Of a DNA stretch of 5,016 nt, positions 1-5,016 are shown in pieces. The translations under genes and the position numbers were made by a program. The notes under the pieces were generated by a model. The model saw only the letters and a list, made by a program, of their open reading frames with translations, did not search any database and was not told where the DNA came from. The stretch covers positions 1 to 5,016 of the forward strand of contig JAOUHR010000195.1 in the NCBI GenBank assembly GCA_029884515.1, given 5' to 3'. Each line of letters opens with the position of its first letter. Position 1 is the stretch's first letter. The stretch is from Gemmatimonadota bacterium (GTDB lineage: Bacteria; Gemmatimonadota; Gemmatimonadetes; Gemmatimonadales; Gemmatimonadaceae).

Positions 1-61
1 TGGTGACCAGCAGTGCGGCGCACCGCGACGCGATGGGGCGCCGCGTGATGGACGGTGTCAT
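1..61 (-). CDS. 5' end of an unidentified, probably exported protein (partial)
   Basis: On the minus strand an ATG at 61-59 opens a frame that stays open to the left edge: 20 codons reading MTPSITRRPIASRCAALLVT. This resembles the start of a signal peptide or N-terminal membrane anchor: a short basic n-region (two Arg at residues 7-8, another at 13) followed by the beginning of a hydrophobic stretch (AALLV). A GGAG sequence on the minus strand (complement of 67-70) sits 5 nt before the ATG, a good Shine-Dalgarno position. The gene is divergent from the CPBP gene. Too little is visible to name a family. The Cys at residue 14 has no clear lipobox around it, so I do not call it a lipoprotein. 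The main alternative is a chance open frame, since 20 codons is very short; the ribosome site and the signal-like composition are what favour a real gene. Confidence 0.55.
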   Translation of the reverse strand, partial: MTPSITRRPIASRCAALLVT

Positions 62-66
62 GAGGG

Positions 67-70
67 CTCC
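67..70 (-). promoter_or_regulatory. Shine-Dalgarno site of the left-edge gene
   Basis: Minus-strand GGAG lies 5 nt upstream of the ATG at 61-59. It is the main evidence that the short open frame at the left edge is a genuine gene start. Confidence 0.45.
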
Positions 71-91
71 TTGGGATTGCCGGTTGCGCCC

Positions 92-120
92 AATGTACCG
101 GGTGCCACCGGCCGCGTCAG
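92..120 (-). promoter_or_regulatory. possible promoter of the left-edge gene
   Basis: On the minus strand CTGACG (complement of 115-120) and TACATT (complement of 92-97) are separated by 17 nt, each matching the primary sigma-factor -35 and -10 consensus at 4 of 6 positions. Transcription would begin about 20-25 nt before the ATG at 61. The match is modest, and such matches arise by chance. The position inside the only divergent intergenic gap is what makes it worth recording. I see no comparable plus-strand pair for the CPBP gene; TATGTT at 125-130 has no acceptable -35 partner. Confidence 0.2.
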
Positions 121-136
121 TTCTTATGTTCTGCGC

Positions 137-871
137 ATGGCGATCCTCCACCTCCCCGAGTGGTTCCTCCTCGGGTACATCGGCCTCTTCCTGCCCTGGG
201 CCGCCGTCCGCTCGCGGAGTCGGCTGCGGGGGCTGGAGTCCGCGGACGTCGAGGTGCGACACGAGGCCGAGGCGGAGCTGCCGTCGCGGGCGCGGATCCT
301 CTCGAGCACGCTTGTCACGCTGCTCGCGCTCGCCCTGTTCTGCTGGCTCCTCGCGCCCACCTGGCAGTACGACCTCTTCGGCGGGGCGCCGGTGGACGCG
401 ACCGCGATCGTGTGGGGCGTGGCTGCGCTGTCCGCGCAGGTGGGGCTGCTGGCGCTCTCGCGCGCCCTCCGCACGCCGGACGAGCGCCGGCGGCTCCTGG
501 TGCGCCGCCTCGTGCCGCAGCGGCCGCGCGACTGGGCGCTCATGCTGGTCGTGATCGCGGCCGCCGCCTTCGCGGAGGAGGCCGCCTACCGCGGGCTCGG
601 CATGCTCTTCCTCGGCATCCTCACGGGGAACGCGTGGCTCAGTGCGTTCCTGCTCGCCACGGCATTCGCCGTGGCGCACGCGGTGCAGGGGCGCCAGAGC
701 ATGGTGATCGTCCTCGCCATGGCGCTGGTGATGCACGCGCTCGTCGCGCTCACCGGCACGCTGGTGGTCGCGATGGCGGTGCACGCCGCCTACGACCTCG
801 GCGCGGTGGTGGTGACCGCGTGGGCCATGCGCACGGAGGGGGCGGCCGCCTTGGGGGCGACCGCCGCCTGA
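137..871 (+). CDS. CPBP family intramembrane metalloprotease (CAAX protease/Abi type)
   Basis: The 244-residue product is a multi-spanning inner-membrane protein. Its C-terminal half carries the three CPBP (ABI, PF02517) motifs in order: EExxxR at E147-E148-R152 (EEAAYR), FxxxH at F177-H181 (FAVAH) and HxxxD at H216-D220 (HAAYD). In this family the Glu and His residues form the intramembrane metal/catalytic site. Hydrophobic stretches lie at about residues 9-24, 55-73, 89-109, 134-146 and several from 153 to 230, separated by an acidic/basic loop (residues 25-52) and an Arg-rich loop (110-131). Known members include the CAAX prenyl protease Rce1 and bacterial immunity or maturation proteins; the substrate cannot be predicted here. 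The Phe before the first motif's Arg is replaced by Tyr, a conservative change. Start choice: ATG at 137 begins just before the first membrane segment and leaves a divergent intergenic region, but it lacks a clear ribosome site. An in-frame TTG at 71, with GAGGG 4 nt upstream, would add 22 hydrophilic residues. The family call is firm; the start is not. Confidence 0.88.
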   Translation: MAILHLPEWFLLGYIGLFLPWAAVRSRSRLRGLESADVEVRHEAEAELPSRARILSSTLVTLLALALFCWLLAPTWQYDLFGGAPVDATAIVWGVAALSAQVGLLALSRALRTPDERRRLLVRRLVPQRPRDWALMLVVIAAAAFAEEAAYRGLGMLFLGILTGNAWLSAFLLATAFAVAHAVQGRQSMVIVLAMALVMHALVALTGTLVVAMAVHAAYDLGAVVVTAWAMRTEGAAALGATAA

Positions 872-877
872 TCCCGC

Positions 878-895
878 GCCCCTTGCGCGAGGGGC
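878..895. terminator. hairpin between convergent genes, possible bidirectional terminator
   Basis: GCCCCT at 878-883 pairs perfectly with AGGGGC at 890-895 around a 6-nt loop (TGCGCG). It lies in the 39-bp gap between the CPBP stop (869-871) and the S9 peptidase stop (911-913), where a shared terminator is expected. There is no T-tract on either side, so it is not a canonical intrinsic terminator. It could still block transcripts or protect 3' ends from both directions. Confidence 0.4.
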
Positions 896-910
896 TGGCC
901 GTGCGCGGCG

Positions 911-3682
911 CTACGGCGTGAAAGTCGCCTGCTCCTGCTTCGGGTTCTTCACGTGCACGTCCATCCAGGCGATCCAGCGCGCCCACTGGTCGAGGTCGCT
1001 CTCGTAGGTCGCGGCGCTGTGGTCCTCGTACGGGTAGAGGTAGAGCGCCGCTTCCTTCCCGAGCCCTTGGAGCGCGGCCATCATGCGCACGGAGCTGGTG
1101 ACCGCGGTGCCGGTGTTCTGGTCCTCGAGGTTGTGGTACATCAGCAGCGCGCCCGCGATCTTGTCGGCGCGATAGAACGGCGACATGTCGAGATAGGTGT
1201 CCTGCGCCTCGAAGAAGCTCCGGCGCTCGCTCTGGAAGCCGAAGGGCGTCAGGGACCGGTTGTACATGCCGTCGCCGGCGATCCCCGCCTTGAAGTAGGG
1301 CACGAGGGTCATCGCGTTCACGGTGCTGAACGCGCCGTAGCTGTGCCCGCCGATGCCCATCCTATCGCGTGCGACGAATCCCGAGTCCACCATCGCGTCG
1401 AGCACGGCGTCGAGATTCTCCTTCAGGTCACGCGTGTAGTTGTCGTTCATCTTCCCGGAGTCGCCGAAGATCGGGACGTCGGGCTCGACGAAGACGTACC
1501 CACCGGCGATCCAGAGCTCGGTCGCGGTGGCGGCGCGCGCCGCCGGCACGGCCGGGAACTGGTGGATGTTCGTGCTCCAGCGCGACCGCTCATACGCCTG
1601 CTCGGTCGCATACTCGCGCGGATAGAACCAGATGATCCCCGGGGTCCCGTCGCCCTGCTTCCAGCCGACGGGGAAGGCGACGTCCACCCAGAGCTTGAAC
1701 CCGTCGCGCGGGCGGGTGACCCGGATGCGCTTGCGCATCGCGCCGGTGACCTCGGGCGCCACGTCCACGGCGTTGGTGAGCCGCTTCGTCGTGCCGGCGC
1801 GCGTGTCTCGCAGATAGGCGTCCTCGATCGCGGTCGCGGACTGCCGGGTGAAGATGTACTGGGTGTGGTCATCGTCCAGCGGGGTGACCAGGCGCTCGAA
1901 GGCGTCTGCGGGCGCGTCGATGATCCGCGTGCGCGCACCGGTCTCGAAGTCGAGCCGGTCGGTCCACGGGCGCGGACCCCGCGTAGCCCAGTCGGCGCCG
2001 TACTGGCGCGTGCCCGAGACGAAGACGCTCCTCTGGTCACTGCCGATGGTCACGAAGAGCTGGCCGTTCGGCCCGCGCTGCGTCGCGAGCGCGCCGCCCA
2101 CGCCGATGGTGTCCGGCGGCGTGTTGCCGCCGCCACCGAACCCGCCGCCGCCGCCGAACCCACCGCCGCCACTCAGCAGGGTCACGCCGCGACCGAGCGG
2201 GTACTTCTTCGCGGGATCGCTCACGCGGATGGCCGAGACCATGCCGCTGTCGTTCACGAACATCGTGCGGCCATCGGCGCTCCACGCGACGTTGATGAGT
2301 TGCGGGCCGCCTTCGTACAGCACCTTGGTGTCGTTCGGACCGAAGGGGGGCAGCCAGTTCACGTACCGCACGCTCGTCGCCTGCGGGCGCTGCGCCGCAC
2401 CGCCTGCCGCACCGCGCGCGCCGGCCGTACCACCCGCACCACCCGCACTGCGAGCGCCGGCGGCTCCACCGGCGGTCCCGCGCCCCGGCCGAGCCGAGCT
2501 GTCACGGGCCGCCGGGGCGAACACCGACTGCAGGTAGACCAGCCCCGGGCCGACCGGATTCCACTGGATGTTCCGCTTGCCGGTGTCCGGCGCCGCGTTC
2601 GCCCCGCCACCCCCGCCACCCCCGCCGAACCCGCGGCCGCCCTCCTCGCGAAGTTCAGTCCTGGCAAGCGTCGCGAGCACCTTGCCCTCCGCGTTCCAGA
2701 GTTCCTGTACCGTGCCGAATGACTGCACGGGCACGATGTAGGAGAAGGGCTCGACCATCCGCGTGACGCGGAACTCGCGGGCGTCGGGCCCCGCGTCCAC
2801 GCTGCGGATCATCGTGGGAGCGCCGATCTTCCGTGCGGTGCGCCGGGCGATGTCGATCAGGGCGAGCTGCCCGGTCGTGTAGTAGGTGAGCAGCGCCTTG
2901 TCGTGCGGATCCTCGAGGAGGCTCGCGTGCACGGGCTGCGGCTTGGCCTTACCGTCGGAGAGCCTCACCTGCGGCCCGTCCTCGATGCCGCCCGCACCGT
3001 GCGTCGGCGCCGGGCCGCGGCCCTCGGGTACGAGCACGGTGAGGAGCTGCTTGCCGTCAGCCGTGAAGTCGAGCCCGGTGACGAAGGTCGCCAGCAGCGG
3101 CGAGCGGCTCACCTGCGTGGCGCGACCCGTGGCCGCGTCCGCGACGTACGCGTACGAGGCGTCGGGGAAGTTCGCGATGAACGCCACCTGAGTGCCCGAG
3201 GGCGACCAAGTCTCGGCCGAGATCGACGCGCCGGCCGGGGTCTGGATGGTGCGCGTGGCGCCCGTGTGCGGGTTCACGAGCACGATACCGGTCTTGGTGC
3301 TCGTGGTGAGCGAGCGGGCGCGATTCGCGCGCGGGTCCACCTGCAGGCCGCCGAGGTAGAGGTGCGGCAGCCCGTAGGTCGCGACGGTGCCGCGGTCGAG
3401 TCCGGTGGTGCGGATGAACCAGCTCCTGTCCGCATTCGGCGCGTCGAACGAGATGTCGGTGCGCGGCGCGAGCACGATCCGCTCGATCACCGCCGGTGGC
3501 CGCACGTAGTGCTCGGCCTTGAGGATCTCCTGCGGGTCCCATGCGGCGCTCCTGGCGGCGGCCTGCGCTTGCGCCGCGGCGTCGGCGGCGCCGAGCGTGA
3601 GGGCGGCGGCCGCGAGGACCGCGAGGGTCGTGGTGCGGAGGTTCCGGGCGCGCGCCGGGGCGCGGTCTGGGAGCGGGGTCAT
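911..3682 (-). CDS. secreted S9 family (prolyl oligopeptidase) serine peptidase, glutamyl endopeptidase-like (S9D)
   Basis: This 923-residue enzyme would hydrolyse peptides with an alpha/beta-hydrolase serine triad. Residues 1-39 form a Sec signal peptide: Arg-rich n-region, hydrophobic core at about 18-33, AQA cleavage site near 39. Residues from about 65 to 640 look like the S9 beta-propeller, with PD40-like strands such as WSPSG (159-163), FTADGK (206-211) and WSADG (467-471). Residues from about 650 to 915 are the catalytic domain: nucleophile S781 in GGHSYGAF, probable Asp D854 in LEDQNTGT, His H888 in YEDHS, with 73- and 34-residue spacings normal for S9. The segments YNRSLTPFGFQSERR (807-821) and the DQNTGT motif resemble S9D glutamyl endopeptidases, as I recall that family. 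Three Gly or Gly/Ala-rich inserts interrupt the propeller (351-360, 399-432, 505-519). Start choice: the frame remains open to 3808, but that extension overlaps the DUF1801 gene and buries the signal peptide, so ATG at 3682-3680 is preferred; it has only a weak GGAAA ribosome site. Cleavage specificity is inferred, not shown. Confidence 0.94.
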   Translation of the reverse strand: MTPLPDRAPARARNLRTTTLAVLAAAALTLGAADAAAQAQAAARSAAWDPQEILKAEHYVRPPAVIERIVLAPRTDISFDAPNADRSWFIRTTGLDRGTVATYGLPHLYLGGLQVDPRANRARSLTTSTKTGIVLVNPHTGATRTIQTPAGASISAETWSPSGTQVAFIANFPDASYAYVADAATGRATQVSRSPLLATFVTGLDFTADGKQLLTVLVPEGRGPAPTHGAGGIEDGPQVRLSDGKAKPQPVHASLLEDPHDKALLTYYTTGQLALIDIARRTARKIGAPTMIRSVDAGPDAREFRVTRMVEPFSYIVPVQSFGTVQELWNAEGKVLATLARTELREEGGRGFGGGGGGGGANAAPDTGKRNIQWNPVGPGLVYLQSVFAPAARDSSARPGRGTAGGAAGARSAGGAGGTAGARGAAGGAAQRPQATSVRYVNWLPPFGPNDTKVLYEGGPQLINVAWSADGRTMFVNDSGMVSAIRVSDPAKKYPLGRGVTLLSGGGGFGGGGGFGGGGNTPPDTIGVGGALATQRGPNGQLFVTIGSDQRSVFVSGTRQYGADWATRGPRPWTDRLDFETGARTRIIDAPADAFERLVTPLDDDHTQYIFTRQSATAIEDAYLRDTRAGTTKRLTNAVDVAPEVTGAMRKRIRVTRPRDGFKLWVDVAFPVGWKQGDGTPGIIWFYPREYATEQAYERSRWSTNIHQFPAVPAARAATATELWIAGGYVFVEPDVPIFGDSGKMNDNYTRDLKENLDAVLDAMVDSGFVARDRMGIGGHSYGAFSTVNAMTLVPYFKAGIAGDGMYNRSLTPFGFQSERRSFFEAQDTYLDMSPFYRADKIAGALLMYHNLEDQNTGTAVTSSVRMMAALQGLGKEAALYLYPYEDHSAATYESDLDQWARWIAWMDVHVKNPKQEQATFTP
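2126..2170 (-). repeat. glycine-rich low-complexity tract in the S9 peptidase (third insert)
   Basis: Fifteen consecutive codons (residues 505-519) encode only Gly and Phe, in a GGGGFGG pattern repeated twice. In DNA it is an imperfect repeat of about 18 bp built from CCGCCGAACCC-like units. It is in frame and is followed at once by NTPPDT. It probably forms a flexible surface loop between propeller strands and is a likely site of replication slippage. Confidence 0.8.
2387..2488 (-). repeat. Gly/Ala/Arg-rich low-complexity segment in the S9 peptidase (second insert)
   Basis: Residues 399-432 are almost wholly Gly, Ala and Arg, with repeated GGAAGAR/GGTAGAR-like units. They lie between propeller-like sequence ending LVYLQSVF (381-388) and VRYVNWLPP (438-446). 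The segment is longer and more Ala/Arg-rich than the other two inserts. It stays in frame and is probably a disordered loop. Confidence 0.75.
2603..2632 (-). repeat. glycine-rich low-complexity tract in the S9 peptidase (first insert)
   Basis: Residues 351-360 are Gly except for one Phe (GFG followed by seven more Gly), preceded by REEGGR and followed by ANAAPDT. The DNA is a run of CCGCCACCC-like units and shares CCGCCGAACCC with the tract at 2126-2170. It is probably a flexible surface loop. Confidence 0.75.
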
Positions 3683-3699
3683 CACTGTTTCCGGTGGGG

Positions 3700-3717
3700 G
3701 CACGCCAGTCGGCGCGC
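3700..3717 (-). other. hairpin in the gap ahead of the S9 peptidase gene
   Basis: On the minus-strand transcript GCGCGCC (complement of 3717-3711) can pair with GGCGUGC (complement of 3706-3700) around a 4-nt GACU loop, giving seven pairs including one G-U. It sits in the 58-bp gap after the DUF1801 stop and 17 nt before the S9 start codon. There is no U-tract. It could be a weak terminator, an mRNA processing or stability element, or chance pairing in GC-rich sequence. Confidence 0.25.
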
Positions 3718-3740
3718 ACGATGGGATGGGAGTGCCAGTC

Positions 3741-4238
3741 CTACGCGCGAGCGGCCTTGCGCGCTGCCGACCGCTTCTTCCGGGCCTCGGGACTCGTTTG
3801 CGCTTCATACACTTTCAGGTGGCCCTTCGACGGCGCGCGCCGGATCGCCTCGGCCACCACGTCAAGGTCGAGCTCCTCCAGCGACTTGAAGCGGAGGCAG
3901 CACTTTCCCATGTCGAGCTTGCGGCCCGCCTTCGCGTAGGCCTCTCGGATGTACGTTCCGGCGGCCGTGCCCACGTAGGCGAACATCAGGTACAGCGCCA
4001 TGTAGTTCTTCTGCGATGCGAGCGCGAGGTAGGGCACGCCCTGCTCCGGGTCGCAGTGATATCCGGCGGGGAAGACGCGGTGCGGGATGTAGTAGCCGAT
4101 CATCCCATACTGCATCCCTTCCTCGATGTCCTTGTCCACGCTCTTGCGGATGACCTTCCGCACGGCTGCGATCACCTTGCGGCGATCGGGCGGAAGTTCG
4201 GAGAGGTACTCGGCGACAGTCGAGGCCCTGCTCTGCAT
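3741..4238 (-). CDS. DUF1801 domain-containing protein (YdhG-like)
   Basis: This 165-residue protein matches the DUF1801 family (PF08818, YdhG-like), small cytoplasmic proteins of unknown biochemical function. Recognisable parts are the N-terminal helical segment TVAEYLSELPPDRRKVIAAVR (residues 7-27, in two pieces: TVAEYLSEL and PPDRRKVIAAVR), the aromatic GMQYGMIGYYIPH strand region (41-53), the KNYMALYLM strand (77-85), and the C-terminal signature LDMGKCCLRFKSLEELDLD (108-126) followed by VVAEAIRRAP. There is no signal peptide or membrane segment. The last 15 residues form a Lys/Arg/Ala-rich tail (EARKKRSAARKAARA), beyond the usual domain. The start is ATG at 4238-4236, with GGAG on the minus strand 7 nt upstream, a strong site. 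It lies 49 bp after the M28 gene and 58 bp before the S9 gene, all on one strand, so co-transcription is plausible. No role can be deduced from its peptidase neighbours. Confidence 0.92.
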   Translation of the reverse strand: MQSRASTVAEYLSELPPDRRKVIAAVRKVIRKSVDKDIEEGMQYGMIGYYIPHRVFPAGYHCDPEQGVPYLALASQKNYMALYLMFAYVGTAAGTYIREAYAKAGRKLDMGKCCLRFKSLEELDLDVVAEAIRRAPSKGHLKVYEAQTSPEARKKRSAARKAARA

Positions 4239-4245
4239 CGGGGGT

Positions 4246-4249
4246 CTCC
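4246..4249 (-). promoter_or_regulatory. Shine-Dalgarno site of the DUF1801 gene
   Basis: Minus-strand GGAG (complement of 4246-4249) followed by a 7-nt spacer ACCCCCG and the ATG at 4238-4236. It fixes the start of the DUF1801 gene. Confidence 0.55.
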
Positions 4250-4287
4250 GGGTTCAGGGATCGGGTTCTGTGCGCCGGTGGAGTCGC

Positions 4288-5016
4288 TCAGCGGCCGCAC
4301 GAGGGGTACGCGGGATCCTGCCCCGCGATCGCGGGGCGGTCAGGGCGCACGGCGATCGCGAGCATCACGTCGTGGATGAAGCGCCCGAGGCGCGCCGAGT
4401 GGTCGTAGTCGATGTACTGCGGATCGTCAGTGAGCTGGTGGTAGTCGAGCGCATAGCCGAGCGAGAAGTAGGTGACCGGGATGTTCTTGTTCACGTAGTT
4501 CACCTGGTCGCTGCGGCAGAACCGGTTCATCGGGTTCGCCGTCACGTCCCATGACCTGTCGATGGCCATCGGTTCCGCACGCACGGCGTTCACCGAGTCG
4601 ATGATGTCGCCGAACTCGCGCGAGAGCCGGCGGGCGCCGAGTGTCTGCACGGAGTTGGGGCCGCCGAACTTCACCTGTTCCGCGCGTCCCTTCCCGAGCA
4701 TGTCCATGTTGTGCGCGGCGACGATCTGCCCGAGCGGCACGGTGGGATGGTCCACGAACCACCGCGAGCCTAGCAGGCCGGATTCCTCGCCTTGGTGGGA
4801 GATGAAGATGATTGAACGCGCCGGCTTCTCGGCCGCGAAGCGCTCGGCAATCTCGAGCAGCACCACGGTGCCGGAGCCGTCGTCGTCCGCGCCGTTGAAG
4901 ATCGAGTCGCGGCGCGCAGGGCGGATGGCGCGGGCCTTCGCGATGAGCGCGTCGATCTCGCGCTGCTGCGCCGGCGTCGGCGCACAGGCCGGGTCGTTCG
5001 CGCCCTGCCGCCGCGT
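4288..5016 (-). CDS. M28 family zinc aminopeptidase-like metallopeptidase (partial, N-terminus off the right edge)
   Basis: The frame is open from the right edge to a TGA at 4290-4288, giving the last 242 residues of an M28 peptidase. M28 enzymes use two zinc ions to remove N-terminal residues or split small peptides, and are mostly exported. Numbering from the edge, the visible ligands are the bridging Asp in NGADDDGSGT (residues 41-50), the catalytic-base/ligand pair E77-E78 in HQGEESG, D105 in NMDMLG, and H193 in DYHQLTDD. The RSDQVNYVNKNIPVTYFSLG segment (168-187) also fits the family. The first ligand, the His of the HxD motif, must lie beyond the window; the 40 residues before NGADDD lack it and appear to be a family-variable insert rich in Ala, Arg and Ile. 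An internal GTG at 4866 is not the start, since essential GADDDGSG lies upstream of it. Cys11 and Cys240 could form a disulphide in an exported protein, which is speculative. It is the first gene of the visible minus-strand block. Confidence 0.93.
   Translation of the reverse strand, partial: TRRQGANDPACAPTPAQQREIDALIAKARAIRPARRDSIFNGADDDGSGTVVLLEIAERFAAEKPARSIIFISHQGEESGLLGSRWFVDHPTVPLGQIVAAHNMDMLGKGRAEQVKFGGPNSVQTLGARRLSREFGDIIDSVNAVRAEPMAIDRSWDVTANPMNRFCRSDQVNYVNKNIPVTYFSLGYALDYHQLTDDPQYIDYDHSARLGRFIHDVMLAIAVRPDRPAIAGQDPAYPSCGR

Noticed and set aside
137..871. CPBP protein as part of a bacteriocin-immunity or phage-defence system
   Set aside because: No bacteriocin, toxin or defence gene is nearby; the neighbours are peptidases and a DUF1801 protein, so only the family assignment is supportable.
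160..921. A 253-codon plus-strand open frame overlapping the CPBP gene in another frame
   Set aside because: The product is Arg/Ala/Gly low complexity, while the overlapping frame holds the three CPBP motifs and membrane segments.
2126..2632. Tandem C-rich repeats as a possible CRISPR array or intergenic repeat
   Set aside because: The repeats are in frame within one gene, have no unique spacers, and translate to Gly-rich loops.
953..2722. A 589-codon plus-strand open frame opposite the S9 peptidase gene
   Set aside because: Its product is rich in Arg, Val, Ala and Gly without recognisable domains. It runs opposite a gene with clear catalytic motifs and G/C-rich codon third positions, which removes stop codons from antisense frames. 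No convincing independent gene is visible.
3683..3808. A 42-residue N-terminal extension of the S9 peptidase
   Set aside because: It would overlap the DUF1801 coding sequence and place an Arg/Pro-rich segment before an otherwise normal signal peptide. ATG at 3682 gives a standard secreted protein.
2903..3889. A 328-codon plus-strand open frame across the S9 start and the DUF1801 3' end
   Set aside because: It is antisense to two well-supported genes, has a low-complexity Arg/Gly/Ala product, and shows no family motif.
4249..4268. Two direct copies of CGGGTTC 13 bp apart upstream of the DUF1801 gene
   Set aside because: Seven-base repeats are expected by chance at this base composition, the spacing is not a typical operator spacing, and there is no dyad symmetry.

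Overview
This is a GC-rich window (roughly 70% G+C by eye) of ordinary bacterial chromosome, with strongly G/C-biased third codon positions that create many long false frames. The large S9 peptidase with glycine-rich loops, the M28 peptidase with a GADDDGSGT zinc motif, and the DUF1801 protein with a basic Arg/Ala tail together resemble soil Gemmatimonadota. That assignment is an inference from protein style and base composition; there is no rRNA or other marker gene here.

Layout, left to right. Positions 1-61 (minus) hold the first 20 codons of a gene running off the left edge, which looks like the start of an exported protein. A short divergent intergenic region (62-136) follows. A plus-strand CPBP-family (CAAX-protease-like) membrane protein occupies 137-871. 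It converges on a minus-strand block, with a small hairpin in the 39-bp gap between the two stop codons. Read in its own direction, the minus-strand block runs from the right edge: a 3' partial M28 zinc peptidase (5016-4288), a DUF1801 protein (4238-3741), then a complete 923-residue secreted S9 prolyl-oligopeptidase-family enzyme of the glutamyl endopeptidase-like (S9D) type (3682-911). The gaps are 49 and 58 bp, so the three could be co-transcribed, although a 7-bp hairpin precedes the S9 gene.

How the genes may work together: the S9 enzyme carries a Sec-type signal peptide, and M28 enzymes of this kind are usually exported. The block may therefore supply peptide-degrading enzymes outside the cytoplasm, the S9 enzyme cleaving peptides and the M28 enzyme trimming termini. 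The DUF1801 protein appears cytoplasmic and has no obvious link to that job. The CPBP protein is an independent convergent unit.

I found no mobile element, CRISPR array, tRNA, rRNA or novel multi-gene system. The most unusual feature is the set of three Gly or Gly/Ala-rich low-complexity insertions in the beta-propeller part of the S9 enzyme, two of which are followed by a Pro-Asp-Thr tripeptide.
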